Assembly: GCF_904849725.1 (NCBI RefSeq)
Contig: NC_058521.1
Location: 557,090,176 to 557,154,175, forward strand
Length of the DNA: 64,000 nucleotides
Source: Hordeum vulgare subsp. vulgare
Lineage: Eukaryota > Streptophyta > Magnoliopsida > Poales > Poaceae
Direction: 5' to 3'
Part shown: one piece after another, positions 21,760 through 33,109 of the stretch
Numbering within the stretch: the stretch's first letter is position 1
Layout of the letters: each line of letters opens with the position of its first letter
Made by a program: the position numbers and the translations under genes
Notes under the pieces: generated by a model
Told to the model about the DNA's origin: nothing
Database searches by the model: none
What the model saw: the letters and a program-made list of their open reading frames with translations, nothing else

Positions 21760-22452
21760 CATGTGCAGCTTCCATTGGATTCTGTTGGACATTCAAATTG
21801 ATAAGGAAGAGTTGATGCCTTCGACCCATTATCGAGACCCTTGGAACAGTTCCAAAGCCTGCAGGACATGCTCCAAGGGTAATTTCAATCATTCTTGCGC
21901 TCTATCGGTCTCTTTCGATGATTTTCTGATATATCAATTAATGAAAAACTTAGCAAATCATTATCCTTGTCGGGCAGGGTTTGGAAGCGGTTCAAGTGCG
22001 TGACTCCCGGTATCGAGCCTGAGAAGCTGACCTTTAGAGCGGCTCAGGTAAGTAGTAGTATGATATACTTCTATTTTCAATACATTTATGATGCTAGATT
22101 ATTATTTTGATTATATATATTCTATTCTCGTAAAGTGCGACCAGCAGCCACGGGGGACGCATCTATGCGGATACTATTTTTGCGAGACCATTCGCACGTT
22201 TACCACTGAGCACAAGGATCACAGATTCGACGTAAGCAATGAACATTCACACCTCTATTTTTTCCCGTCATTCTTTGTTATCATGATTGATATTCATATT
22301 CATCTCCTCTTCTTATATAGTACACGGACATGACGACGAAGGTCCTACCAGAGCAACGCGCGATTGCTGTTGCAGAGGAGCTTGCGACCTTTCTGAGGAC
22401 GGAAGCTATAGATGACAAAGGACGATTTAGTGTAGCTAGGGGCCATTATTGA
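21475..22452 (+). pseudogene. Ulp1-like (C48) protease region of the CACTA gene, 3' exons
   Basis: Exons continuing the PF03004-type gene: 21475-21646, 21769-21878, 21978-22047, 22136-22231 and 22321-22452, each bordered by GT and AG. The fourth last begins with FHWILLDIQIDK, the His of a Ulp1-type cysteine protease. The second last holds QQPRGTHLCGYYFCE, matching the Gln...Cys-Gly box. The last ends with EELATFLRTEAIDDKG and TGA 22450-22452. Ulp1-family proteases remove SUMO or related modifiers. Exon 21475-21646 has several stops and a frameshift, and a microsatellite occupies the first intron here. The assignment rests on motif order and needs a profile search. Confidence 0.65.
21705..21760. 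repeat. (AC)n(AT)n microsatellite
   Basis: About 20 AC repeats (21705-21744) followed by about 7 AT repeats, inside the intron 21647-21768 of the CACTA gene, just upstream of its acceptor ATGTGCAG. Confidence 0.95.
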
Positions 22453-22715
22453 TGTTCGTCCATGTAATCGAATAGACGGGCTCTAGTCGCGATAATTCAG
22501 ATCTCCATATAATTGTATATATATGCTCGCTTGTAAGATAAGTTAATCTTATATATATATGCATAATTGTTTCTATTTAAATTATATGAAAACTAATTCC
22601 CGAACACCAAACGAGGCATCACGTTAATCTCCCGAACACCTAAACCCAAAAACCCTAAAACCCAAAAATAATTTCATTCAAAAAAAAACCCAAAAGTAAG
22701 CAAAACCTGAAACTC
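22453..22715 (+). other. CACTA 3' untranslated region
   Basis: AT-rich sequence with TATATATA runs and C/A-rich stretches (AACCCTAAAACCC). No ORF or structure beyond this is seen. It lies between the stop codon and the 3' subterminal hairpins. Confidence 0.5.
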
Positions 22716-22922
22716 TTTAGTCCCGGTCCGTGTAACGAACCGGCACTAAAGGTCCTGCCCCTAGGGCGCTACGAGGCGCCCACGTGGAGCACCTTTAGTC
22801 CCGGCTTGTAACAGGGCCGGGACTAAAGGTTAGGCCTTTAGTCCCGCCCCTTTAGTCCCGGTTGGTGAACCGGGACTAAAGCCCCTTACGGGCCAGGGCT
22901 AAAGGCCCCGTCCACACTAGTG
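22716..22922. repeat. CACTA 3' subterminal hairpins and terminal CACTAGTG
   Basis: Hairpins of the TTTAGTCCCGG...CCGGGACTAAA type lie at 22716-22750 (second arm GGCACTAAA), 22793-22828 and 22851-22880. The end CCACACTAGTG closes at 22922, so the inverted terminus read inwards begins CACTAGTGTGGACGGGG. The next three bases, TTC, would be the right copy of the 3-bp duplication; its partner was not found. Confidence 0.85.
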
Positions 22923-24516
22923 TTCTCCTTTGTGTTTGCCTGAAGATTCCAGCTTTAGTCCAATGCACGAGCACTCTTATTATTGTTCACATCGTTCGGT
23001 CGCACAAGTGAAAGGCAATAATGACGATATATGATGAAGTGACTGAGCCTGGAAAAGTTGGTATGAACTTGATTTATTTTGTTTTTGTAAATATGACTAG
23101 CTCATCGTGCCTGATTCAGCTTTGTTGTGAGAGAAACATGTTTGCAATGACAACTTAGAGATCATAGTTGCTTATGCCATGCTTACTTAGCTAGGAGCTT
23201 ATAATGGTTTGTCTTGGATGCCCACATGAATGTTGAGATGACTGTGTTGTAGTATGATAGGATGGTATCCTCCTTTGAATGATTCAAGTGGCTTGACGTG
23301 GCGCATGTTCACGCATGTAGTTGAAACAAAATCAACATAGCCTCTATGATGTTCATGTTCATGGTGATTTATGTCCTACTCATGCTTGCATTCAATGTTA
23401 GTTAATCTCAATGCATTTTGATGAATGCTGTCGCTCTCTAGTTGGTCGCTTCCCAGTCTTTTGATAGCCTTCACTTGTACTAAGCGGGAATACTACTTGT
23501 GCATCCACCCCCATAAACCCAAAGTTATTCCATATGAGTCCACCATACCTACCTATATGCGGTATCTACCTGCCGTTCCAAGTAAATTTGCATGTGCCAC
23601 TCTCTAAACCTTCAAGAAATAATCTGTTTTGCATGCCCGGACCGCTCATGTGGTGACAGGGGGCTATCAGTATCTTCCATGCTAGGCGTGTTATCCTCGA
23701 TATGTGTTTATTCACTATCATTCACGAGAAAGGGGCAGGTAATTGGAATTCCCAGTTCCATGCTCAAATCGAAAAGATAAATGCAAACAAAACTCCCCCA
23801 GGATTGATGTTGGTATGGACGGTGCCCGAGGATTCGGCTAGCCATGGAGTGTGATTGATTGGTGGTGGGGGAGTCAAAACTTTACTTTTCTGTTTGGGAA
23901 CCGCCTATAGCATGTGTAGCGTGGAAGATGTTGAGAACTCTTAGTCATTGCGTTGACAATGAAAGCATGTCACCCAAAATTATTATCTCTGTTTTAAAAG
24001 CTTGAGCTCTGGCACCTCTGCAAATCAATGCTTCCCTCTGCGAAGGGCCTGTCTATTTATGTTCCTCTCGAGCCATCCTCCTCTTATAAAAGCGCCAATT
24101 AGAGAGCACCTCTGTCGTTTTTATGCTTTGCTTTTAACTGTGTTGAGTATGACTGTGACTGGATCTTCTTTGACATGAGTTACAATGTTTAGTCAGCCCT
24201 TGGTCTTTGAAGGTGCTCTGCATTTATGTTTTGCGGTCTCAGAAAGAGCTAGCGAGATACCACCTGTTCGTACTGCTTCATGTTGTCTTGATTGAAGTGC
24301 TGACATTTGATGCTTATTATTATTTGCTCGCTAGTTGATTATGCCATTGATATGAGTTTACCGTGAGACCTAGATGTCATTTTCTTATGTGGTTAGCTTG
24401 TGATCTTGCTCAAATTCTGGTTATGAGTTAGACATAGTTGCAACAACAAGATCAAACAGAGTTCGTCAAAGTTTTTCTTTTGTCTCTTTCAGTTTGTCAA
24501 CTGAATTTCTTGAGGA

Positions 24517-24533
24517 GTTAAGCTTGGGGGAGT
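24517..24533 (+). promoter_or_regulatory. polypurine tract before the 3' LTR
   Basis: GTTAAGCTTGGGGGAGT lies directly before TGATACGTC. The same GTTAAGCTTGGGG motif precedes the 3' LTR of the gag-only element at 48494. Confidence 0.8.
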
Positions 24534-26094
24534 TGATACGTCTCCGTCGTATCTACTTTACCGAACTCTTTTGCCCTTGTTTTGGACTCTAATTTGCATG
24601 ATTTGAATGGAACTAACCCGGACAAATGCTCTTTTCAGCAGAATTGCCATGGTGTTGTTTTTGTGCAGAAATAAAAGTTCTCGGAATGACCTGAAAATTT
24701 ACACAGAATTTTTCAGGAATTAATGAAAAATACCTGCGCAAAGATCCACCGGAGGAGGTGAGCCAGTGGGCCACAAGCCCAGGGGGCGCGGCCAACCCCC
24801 CCCCCCCCCCCCCCCCCACCGCGCCATGAGGGCTTGTGGGGCCCACGAGGCTCCACCACCTCCAATATCAGCTCTATATATTCCGTTTCACCCGGAAAAA
24901 AAAATCAGGGAGAAGGATTCATCGCATTTTACGATACGGAGGCGCCACCACCTCCTGTTCTTCATCTTGAGGGTAGATCTGGAGTCCGTTCTGGGCTCCG
25001 GAGAGGGGAAATCGTCACCATCGTCATCATCAACCTTCCTCCATCGCCAATTCCATGATGCTCTCCACCGTTCGTGAGTAATCTCATCGTAGGCTTGCTG
25101 GACGGTGATGAGTTGGATGAGATCTATCATGTAATCGAGTTAGTTTTGACGGGGATTGGTCCCTAGTATCCACTATGTTCTGAGATTGATGTTGCTACTA
25201 CTTTGCCATGCTTAATGCTTGTCACTAGGGGCCGAGTGCCATGATTTCAGATCTGAACCTATTATGTTGTCGCCAATATATGTGTGTTTCAGATCCTATC
25301 TTGCAAGTTGTAGTCACCTAGTATGTGTTATGACCCGGCAACCGCGGAGTGACAATAGCCCGAACCACTCCCGGAGATGACCATAGTATGAGGAGTTCAT
25401 GTATTCACCACGTGTCAATGCGTTGGTCTGGTTCTTTATTAAAAGGAGAACCTTAATATCCCGTAATTTCCATTAGGACCCCGCTGCCACAGGAGGGATG
25501 GACAATAGATGTCATGCAAGTTCTTTTCCCTAAGCACGTATGACTACATACGGAATACATGCCTACATTAGATTGACGAACGGGAGCTAGTTACTTATCT
25601 CTCCGTGTTATAGCTGTTACATGATGAATCACATCTGGCATAATCATCCATCACTGATCCAATGCCTACGAGTCTTTTACTATTGGTCCTTGCTAAGTTA
25701 CTTTGCCGCTACTGTTGTTACTTGCTACTGCTATCACTACTGATGTTCCTTGCTACTATTGTCACTACTGTTGTTACTTGCTACTGCTGTCACTACTGCT
25801 GTTACTTGTTACTTTGCCGTTACCTGCTGCAAAACCTTTTTCTGGCACCATTGATACAACAAGTCAGGAATAGTCTGCCGTCAACAGACCCTTTTCTCGC
25901 ACCGTTGCTATCATACTACGTTGCTACTGATACTTTGCTTGCAGATACTAATCTTTCATGTGTGGTTGAATTGACAACGCAGCTGCTAATACTTGAGAAC
26001 ATTCTTTCGCTTCCCCTTGAGTCGAATCAACAAATTTGGGTTGAATACTCTACCCTCGAAAACTGTTGCAATCCCCTATACTTGTGGGTCATCA
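24534..26094 (+). repeat. Athila-type 3' LTR (1,561 bp)
   Basis: It runs from TGATACGTCTCC to TTGTGGGTCATCA. It contains a run of about 22 C at 24796-24817, a TATATAT box at 24875-24881 and a pyrimidine-rich CTACTGTTGTTACTTG stretch near 25700-25830. The open frame 25662-26102 reads this low-complexity LTR DNA and is not a gene. The following bases CCGTC (26095-26099) would be the right target duplication; the left copy lies outside the window. Confidence 0.85.
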
Positions 26095-26860
26095 CCGTCT
26101 AACCACACCCTTCGACAGTGCAGCTTCGCACGCCGGCTGTCGCAAGGGGATGGCTTGTCGGCTGCCCCAGGTGTGCAGGTTGCGCCTCATGCACCGGCTC
26201 TTGGTCCTGCTCCGGCTCCACCGCAGCCGCCTCACGACGACGGCCGCTTCCACGACGACTACCCCCATCAAGATGGAGCATTCGTCGTCGTCACCAGTGA
26301 AGGCAACGACATGCATAGCCTGCGCCAGAGACGGCGCGAGGTGAATGCCACGGTTCCCCCGGTTCCCTAGTACATGCATTATCTGACCGACCAATCACAT
26401 GGAGCCGGGTGGACCATCCTGCGGTGATGCCCAACCCGGGCTCATACGCGCTCGTCCTCGACCCCACCTTTGCCTCCAAGAGGCTCACATGCCGGTTCTC
26501 CCGGGTGCTGGTCGACGGCGGCAGCAGCATCAACATCCTCTACCTCGACACTCTCCTCAAGTTCGGGATCAAGGAGACAGACGTCCTACCGACCAGCACT
26601 GTCTTCCGTGGCATCGTGCCTGGGCAGTCCTGCTCGCCTATCGGCAAAATCCAGCTGGACGTAGGCTCACTTCCGCTGAGAGTCCATATGGTTCGAGGTA
26701 GTGGACCTCAGCAGCCCGTATCACACGTTGCTGGGCAGACCGGCTCTGGCCAAGTTCATGGCCATACCGCACTACGCCTACCTGAAGATGAAGATGCCGG
26801 GTCCAAAGGGCATCATCACTATTGCTGGCGACTACAAGAAGTCGCTCGAGTGTGCCTAAG
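26095..26860 (+). pseudogene. Tat gag tail and aspartic protease, frameshifted
   Basis: A Pro/Ala/His-rich gag end (motifs PPQPPHDDGRFHDDYP and SLRQRRREV) is cut by TAG at 26368-26370. The protease follows from about 26409 with RFSRVLVDGGSSINILY, the Tat-type active site using DGG instead of DTG. The frame shifts near 26690, where a base is missing. The continuation SSPYHTLLGRPALAKFMA and MKMPGPKGIITI lies in another frame until TAA at 26858-26860. The protease would have processed the polyprotein. Confidence 0.75.
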
Positions 26861-28521
26861 AAAGCAGCCGCCTCGCCGACGCCCTGGTGATCGCTGAGGA
26901 GAAGTGGCAGATCGACCGTCTCGTGGCCCAGGCTACCGAGCAGCCGGCGATTCCTTCTCCTTCGTCCCAGTCGGCCGGCGAGGGCTCCTTCAAGTCAGGC
27001 AAAGAGACCAGGCAGGTGCCACTCGACCCTGCCAACCCCAAGCAATGCGTCACCATCAGGGCTGGCCTCAACCCCAAATAGGAAGGCGAGCTCGTCGACT
27101 TCCTCCGTGAGAATCGGGGCATCTTCGCATGGTCCCCCAAGGACATGTCGGGTGTTTCGAGGAAGTACGCCGAGCACAAACTTCACGTGCGACCGGATGC
27201 AAAGCCGGTGAAACAACCTTTGTGTCGCTTCGCCGAGGGGAAGCGGCGCACAATTGGAGAAGAGATTACCCGGCTCCTTGCAGTCGGCTTCATCATGGAG
27301 GTTTTCCACCCGAACTGGTTAGCTAATCCAGTCCTGGTGCTGAAAAAGAACAACACATGGCGAATGTGTATCGATTACCCTAGCCTGAATAAGGCCTGTA
27401 CGAAAGAACCTTTCGCGTTGCCTATGATAGATCAAGTGATCGACTCCACTGCAGGCTGCGAACTGCTATCGTTTCTGGATGCTTATTTAGGCTACCATCA
27501 AATCAAGAAGGATCCAGCTGATCGCCTGAAGACCTCCTTCATCACGCCCTTCGGGGCCTACTGCTACACTACCATGACGTTCGGTCTGAAGAACGCAGGT
27601 GCGACATTCCAACGTTGCATGCAGCAGTGCCTATTCCCACAGATCGGCAGAAACATCCACGTCTATGTGGATGACATCGTCGTCAAGACGAAGCAGCACT
27701 TGAGCCTCCTCAACGACCTGCGGGAGACGTTCGCCAACCTGTGCGAGTACAAGATCCGGCTCAACCCGGAGAAGTGCGTCTTTGGGGTTCCAGGCGGCAA
27801 GCTCTTGGGGTTCTTCATGTCCGCTCGTGGAATCAAGGCGAACCCCGAGAAGATAGGCACCATCGAGTGGATGGTGCGGCCGGCTCGGATCCTAGACGTC
27901 CAGAAGTTCGCCGGCTGCCTAGCGTGCCTTAGCCGGTTCGTCAGCCGACTTGGCGAGAAGGCCCTTCCACTCTACCAGCTCATGAAGAAGACGACGAAAT
28001 TTGAGTGGAAGGACCAGGCGGACGAAGCCTTCCGCGACCTCAAGCGGTTCATCTCGAGCGTGCCAATCTTGGCAGCGCCGGCTGAAAGGGAACCCATACT
28101 CATATACATTGCCGCGACCACTCGCATGGTTAGTGTAGTGTTGGTAGTTCCACGCAAGGAGGAGGGCAAGGTACTGTTAGTACAGCGCCCTGTCTACTAC
28201 CTCAGCGAGGTCTTGTCTGCCTCCAAGAAGAACTATCCCCACTACCAAAAAATGTGTTATGGTGTTTACCTTGCTGCAAAGAAGTTGAAGCAATACTTGC
28301 AAGAGCATGCCATCACTATGGTGAGCACTGCTCCACTTTCAGAGATCATGGGCAACCGTGATGCAACCGGCAGGATTGCCAAGTGGTCCATCGCCATGGC
28401 GGACCCCGATATTCGCTACGAGCCTCGCACCGCCATCAAATCTCAGGTGGTGGCCGACTTCTTAGTCGACTGGGCGGAGACCCAGTTCGAGCCGCCACCT
28501 CCAGACTCTACGCATTGGTAG
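26861..28521 (+). pseudogene. Tat reverse transcriptase and first RNase H region
   Basis: After a TAG at 27079-27081 (GLNPK*EGELVDFL) the frame is open for about 480 codons. RT motifs are WRMCIDYPSLNKA, the catalytic Asp in LSFLDAYLGYHQI, TMTFGLKNAGATFQRCM and IHVYVDDIVVK (near 27655). The RNase H-like region that follows (FEWKDQADEAFRDLK, NRDATGRIAKWSIAMADPDI, KSQVVADFLVDW) ends at a TAG at 28519-28521. The consensus DYR of RT reads DYP here. Confidence 0.85.
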
Positions 28522-29236
28522 ATGCACTTCGACGGCTCGAAGATGCAGACGGGTCTGGGAGCTGACATCGTCTTGACGTCTTCGAAAGGAGACCAGCTCA
28601 AGTATGCTCTCCAGATCCACTTCGTCGCCTCCAACAACGTCGCTGAGTACGAAGCGCTCGCTCACGGCCTCCGGATCGCCAAGGAGATTGGCATCCGGTG
28701 GCTCATATGCTTCGGCGACTCAGACTTGGTGGCGCAGCAAGTTTTTGGAGAATTGGACGCCAGGGACGCCAACATGGAAGCTACCGCTTCCTCATCCAGC
28801 AGCTCAGCGGCCCCTTCGAGGGCTACGAGTTCCACCATGTTCCTAGAGCAGAAAATGAGGCGGCTGATACACTGGCCAAAATTGGCTCCATGAGACAGGC
28901 TATCCCAGCCGGCGTCTCCCTCGAGCAACTCCATAAATCGTCTATCAGGCCGTCTCCAGAGTCGGCGTCGATCTTCGTGCCGGCTGATTCTACGGTGCAA
29001 GCGCCGTCGGCTACACCAACTACGCCGGCTACAGCTCCTGTGCCGGCTACGCTGGCCATGCCGACTCCACTAGCGGCACCGGCTGAATTTACGGTGCAAG
29101 CACCGTCGGCTCCACCAGCTATGCCGGCTACAACCCATGTGCCGGCTACGCCGTCCATGCCGACTCCAATAGCGGCACCGACTACAAAAACAACTCCGGC
29201 TCCGCCCTGCCTCGAATCCTGTCGTCTCGACACCTA
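28522..29236 (+). pseudogene. Tat second (archaeal-type) RNase H and Pro/Ala linker
   Basis: MHFDGSKMQTGLGADIVL supplies the first catalytic Asp, NNVAEYEALAHGL the Glu and ICFGDSDLVAQQV the second Asp. This additional RNase H is the hallmark of Tat elements. The frame shifts near 28780: the continuation (GPFEGYEFHHVPRAENEAAD, then TLAKIGS) is in another frame, running through a Pro/Ala/Thr-rich linker to TAG 29235-29237. The linker contains a 99-bp in-frame duplication. Confidence 0.82.
28992..29189 (+). repeat. 99-bp in-frame duplication in the RNase H-integrase linker
   Basis: ACGGTGCAAGC at 28992 recurs at 29091 and the similarity continues for about 99 bp, giving two 33-residue repeats (TVQAPSA...PATP/TLAMPTP...AAP). 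The copies differ at roughly 15 bases, so the duplication is not recent. Confidence 0.85.
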
Positions 29237-30013
29237 GTGGGTAGACGTCATGGAGGTAGACGGCGAGCCAGCTGCCATAGGGGCACCAGAGACACCTCGT
29301 CTCGAGCCCACCACTACTGCTTCATCAAGCGCGGGGCTGCGGAAACCCCCAACAGTCAAGTCGAGGCGGAGCCAGCCCTTGTGTCGGCTCCGTCATGGGC
29401 TCAACCCATCCTGGCCTTCCTCTTTCGCGGCGAGCTTCCTCGAGACAAGACGGAGGCGACGCAGATCCAGCACAGATCTGCAGCCTATGCCATCATCAAT
29501 CGCGAGCTGGTGCGGTGCAGCGTGACTGGCGTGTTCCGGCGCTGCGTCGAATTAGAAAAGGGACAGGAGATCCTCAGAGACATTCACCAGGGGGAGTGCG
29601 GGCATCATGCCGCCTCTAGAACCCTGGTGGCCAATGCGTTCCGCCACGAATTCTACTGACCCACGACCCTCGAGGAGGCCGTGGATCTGGTCGACAAATT
29701 TGAAGGCTGCCAGTTCTTCAGCGCAAAGAGCCACATGCCGCCTTCGGCCCTCAAAACCATCCCCCTATCATGGTCATTCGCCGTCTCGGGACTGGACATG
29801 GTGGGACCCTGCAAGACGGCTTGTGGTGGCATGACCCATCTCTTGGTAGCCATCGACAAATTCACCAAGTGGATCGAGGCCAGACCTATCAATAAGCTTG
29901 ATGGCCCCACGGCTGTCAAGTTCATCACAAACATCTCTGTTCGATATGGCGTCCCCCACAGCATCATCACCGACAACGGCACCAACTTTGCTAAAGGCGC
30001 TCTGGCGCTCTAC
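29237..30013 (+). pseudogene. Tat integrase, N-terminal and catalytic part, cut by Angela
   Basis: The zinc-binding region (ILRDIHQGECGHHAASRTL) is followed by a TGA at 29657-29659 where a Trp codon is expected (RHEFY*PTTLEEA). The frame continues with KFEGCQFF and the catalytic core: SGLDMVGPC with the first Asp, IDKFTKWIEARPI, and ITDNGTNF with the second Asp. The Angela insertion after 30013 separates these from the third acidic residue, which lies in 38974-39486. The reading frame is continuous across the insertion. Confidence 0.85.
30009..30013. repeat. target-site duplication TCTAC of Angela copy 1, left
   Basis: TCTAC precedes the TGTTGGAATT start of the 5' LTR and recurs at 38969-38973 directly after the CCCCAACA end of the 3' LTR. 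Confidence 0.96.
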
Positions 30014-31839
30014 TGTTGGAATTATGCCCTAGAGGCAATGATAAATGTATAGTTATTATTATAATTCCTGTATCAAGATAATAGTTTATTATCCATGCTA
30101 TAATTGTATTGAATGAAGACTCATTTACATGTGTGGATACATAGACAAAACACCGTCCCTAGCATGCCTCTAGTTGGCTAGCCAGTTGATCAATGATAGT
30201 CAGTGTCTTCTGATTATGGACAAGGTGTTGTTGCTTGATAACTGGATCACGTCATTGGGAGAATCACGTGATGGACTAGACCCAAATTAATAGACGTAGC
30301 ATGTTGATCGTGTCATTTTGTTGCTACTGTTTTCTGGATGTCAAGTATTTATTCCTATGACCATGAGATCATATAACTCACTGACACCGGAGGAATGCTT
30401 TGTGTGTATCAAACGTCGCAACGTAACTGGGTGACTATAAAGATGCTCTACAGGTATCTCCGAAGGTGTTAGTTGAGTTAGTATGGATCAAGACTGGGAT
30501 TTGTCACTCCGTGTGACGGAGAGGTATCTCGGGGCCCACTCGGTAATACAACATCACACATAAGCCTTGCAAGCAATGTAACTTAGTGTAAGTTGCGGGA
30601 TCTTGTATTACGGAACGAGTAAAGAGACTTGCCGGTAAACGAGATTGAAATAGGTATGTGGATACTGACGATCGAATCTCGGGCAAGTAACATACCGAAG
30701 GGCAAAGGGAATGACATACGGGATTATACGAATCCTTGGCACTGAGGTTCAAACTATAAAGATCTTCGTAGAATATGTAGGATCCAATATGGGCATCCAG
30801 GTCCCGCTGTTGGATATTGACCGAGGAGTCTCTCGGGTCATGTCTACATAGTTCTCGAACCCGCAGGGTCTGCACACTTAAGGTTCGACGTTGTTTTATG
30901 CGTATTTGAGTTATATGGTTGGTTACCGAATGTTGTTCGGAGTCCCGGATGAGATCACGGACGTCACGAGGGTTTCCGGAATGGTCCGGAAACGAAGATT
31001 GATATATAGGATGACCTCATTTGATTACCGGAAGGTTTTCGGAGTTACCGGCAATGTACCGGGAATGACGAATGGGTTCCGGGAGTTCACCGGAAGGGGG
31101 CAACCCACTCCGGGGAAGCCCATAGGCATTTGGGGGGTCACACCAGCCCTTAGTGAGCTGGTGGGACAGCCCCAAGGAGGCCTATGCGCCAAGATAAGAA
31201 AATCAAAGGAAAAGAAAAAAAAAGAGGGAAGAAGTGGGAAGGGAGGAGGACTCCTCCCACCAAACCAAGTCCAACTCGGTTTGGGGGGGGAGTCCTCCCC
31301 CCCTTGGCTCGGCCGACCCCTTGGGAGTCCCTTGGACCCCAAGGCAAGGTCCCCCTCCCTCCTCCTATATATATGGGGCTTTTAGGGCAGATTTGAGACG
31401 ACTTTCTCATGGCTGCCCGACCACATACCTCCATAGTTTTTCCTCTAAATCGTGTTTCTGCGGAGCTCGGGCGGAGCCCTGCTGAGACAAGATCATCACC
31501 AACCTCCGGAGCGCCGTCACGCTGCCGGAGAACTCTTCTACCTCTCCGTCTCTCTTGCTGGATCAAGAAGGCCGAGATCATCGTCGAGCTGTACGTGTGC
31601 TGAACGCGGAGGTGCCGTCCGTTCGGTACTAGATCGTGGGACTGATCGCGGGATTGTTCGCGGGGCGGATCGAGGGACGTGAGGACGTTCCACTACATCA
31701 ACCGCGTTCTCTAAACGCTTCTGTTGTACGATCTACAAGGGTACGTAGATCACTCATCCCCTCTCGTAGATGGACATCACCATGATAGGTCTTCGTGCGC
31801 GTAGGAAAATTTTTGTTTCCCATGCGACGTTCCCCAACA
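30014..31839 (+). repeat. 5' LTR of Angela copy 1
   Basis: TGTTGGAATT...TTCCCCAACA, 1,826 bp, near-identical to 37143-38968. The 164-codon open frame at 30891-31385 and several antisense frames recur in every Angela LTR here and read low-complexity sequence around the promoter; they are not called as genes. Confidence 0.97.
31366..31374 (+). promoter_or_regulatory. TATA box of Angela copy 1 5' LTR
   Basis: TATATATAT in CCTCCTATATATATGGGGC, with the equivalent site at 38496-38504 in the 3' LTR. It lies about 1,350 bp into the LTR, consistent with the Pol II promoter position in BARE-type LTRs. Confidence 0.75.
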
Positions 31840-33109
31840 GTGGCATCATGAGCTAGGTTCATGCGTAGATGTCTTCTCGAGTAGAACACAAAAGGTTTTG
31901 TGGGCGGTGATGTGCGTTTTGCTGCCCTCCTTAGTCTTTTCTTGATTCCGCGGTATTGTTGGATTGAAGCGGCTTGGACCGACATTACTCGTACGCTTAC
32001 GAGAGACTGGTTTCATCGTTACGAGTAACCCCCTTTGCTCAAAGATGACTGGCAAGTGACGGTTTCTCCAACTTTAGTTGAATCGGATTTGACCGAGGAG
32101 GTCCTTGGATGAGGTTAAATAGCAACTCATATATCTCCGTTGTGGTGTTTGCGTAAGTAAGATGCGATCCTACTAGATACCCTTGGTCACCACGTAAAAC
32201 ATGCAACAACAAAATTAGAGGACGTCTAACTTGTTTTTGCAGGGTATGATTGTGATGTGATCTGGCCAATGATGTGATGTGATATATTGGATGTATGAGA
32301 TGATCATGATGTAATAGAAATATCGACTTGCACGTCGATGGTACGGCAACCGGCAGGAGCCATAGGGTTGTCTTTATACTAACATATGTGCTTGCAGATG
32401 CGTTTACTATTTTGCTAGGATGTAGCTTTAGTAGTGATAGCATAAGTAGCACGACAACCCCGATGGCGACACGTTGATGGAGATCATGATGATGGAGATC
32501 ATGGTGTGGTGCCGGTGACAAGAAGATCGTGTCGGTGCTTTGGTGATGGAGATCAAGAAGCACGTGATGATGGCCATATCATGTCACTTATGAATTGCAT
32601 GTGATGTTAATCCTTTTATGCACCTTATTTTGCTTAGAACGACGGTAGCATTATGAGGTGATCTCTCACTAAAATTTCAAGACGAAATTGTGTTCTCCCC
32701 GACTGTGCACCGTTGCTACAGTTCGTCGTTTCGAGACACCACGTGATGATCGGGTGTGATAGACTCAACGTTCACATACAACGGGTGCAAAACAGTTGCG
32801 CACGCGGAACACTCGGGTTAAGCTTGACGAGCCTAGCATGTGCAGACATGGCCTCGGAACACATGAGACCGAAAGGTCGATCATGAATCATATAGTTGAT
32901 ATGATTAGCATAGGGATGCTTACCACTGAAACTATACTCAACTCACGTGATGATCGGACTTGGGATAGTGTAAGTGGATCATGAACCACTCAAATGACTA
33001 GAGAGATGTACTTTTTGAGTGGGAGTTTAGCATATAATTTGATTAAGTTAAACTCTAATTATCTTGAACATAGTCTAAGTCCACTTTGAATATATTTGTG
33101 TTGTAGATC
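31840..33109 (+). other. Angela copy 1 leader with primer binding site
   Basis: TGGCATCATGAGC at 31841, directly after the LTR, is the Met-tRNA-type primer site of this family. The remaining 1.25 kb is the long untranslated leader known from BARE/Angela elements. The repeated CACGTGATGATCGG motifs near 32740 and 32945 are the only pattern I see, and no ORF is convincing. Confidence 0.75.

Larger units (their letters stand above)
2796..22922 (+). mobile_element. CACTA (En/Spm-type) DNA transposon, interrupted and defective
   Basis: Palindromic TTTAGTCCCGG...CCGGGACTAAA subterminal hairpins lie at both ends (2796-2988 and 22716-22922). The right terminus ends in CACTAGTG at 22922, a CACTA-type inverted terminus. 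Inside are a TATA box, an intron-bearing leader, a split 133-codon ORF and a spliced gene for a PF03004-type protein with a Ulp1-like C-terminal region. No TNP2-type transposase is present and the left CACTA terminus is not recognisable, so the element is not autonomous. It is split by a 14-kb gypsy element at 4120-18125. The left border given is the first hairpin and may be too short if the satellite block belongs to the element. Confidence 0.8.
22923..26094 (+). mobile_element. Athila-type gypsy element, 3' end
   Basis: A non-coding 3' internal region (22923-24533) leads into a purine tract and an LTR at 24534-26094. The upstream part is not present between the CACTA and this point, so the CACTA probably inserted into this element and the rest lies left of the window. 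The LTR tips TGATACGTC...GGGTCATCA and the GTTAAGCTTGGGGGAG purine tract are typical of Triticeae Athila-lineage families such as Sabrina or WHAM. I saw no coding sequence in the internal part. Confidence 0.75.

Noticed and set aside
22640..22700. Telomere-like AACCCTAAAACCC stretch
   Set aside because: Only isolated, imperfect repeats in an A/C-rich 3' untranslated region; not a telomeric tract.
24796..24817. Run of about 22 C as a functional element
   Set aside because: Homopolymers slip in replication and sequencing; a similar C-run at 63211-63226 varies between Angela LTRs.
25662..26102. 146-codon Leu/Tyr/Cys-rich frame
   Set aside because: It reads the TACTTGCTACTG-type low-complexity end of an Athila-type LTR and runs past its border.
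30891..31385. 164-codon frame in the Angela LTR, repeated at 38020-38526
   Set aside because: LTR promoter-proximal sequence; the frame changes between copies because of an indel in the A-run, so it is not maintained as protein.
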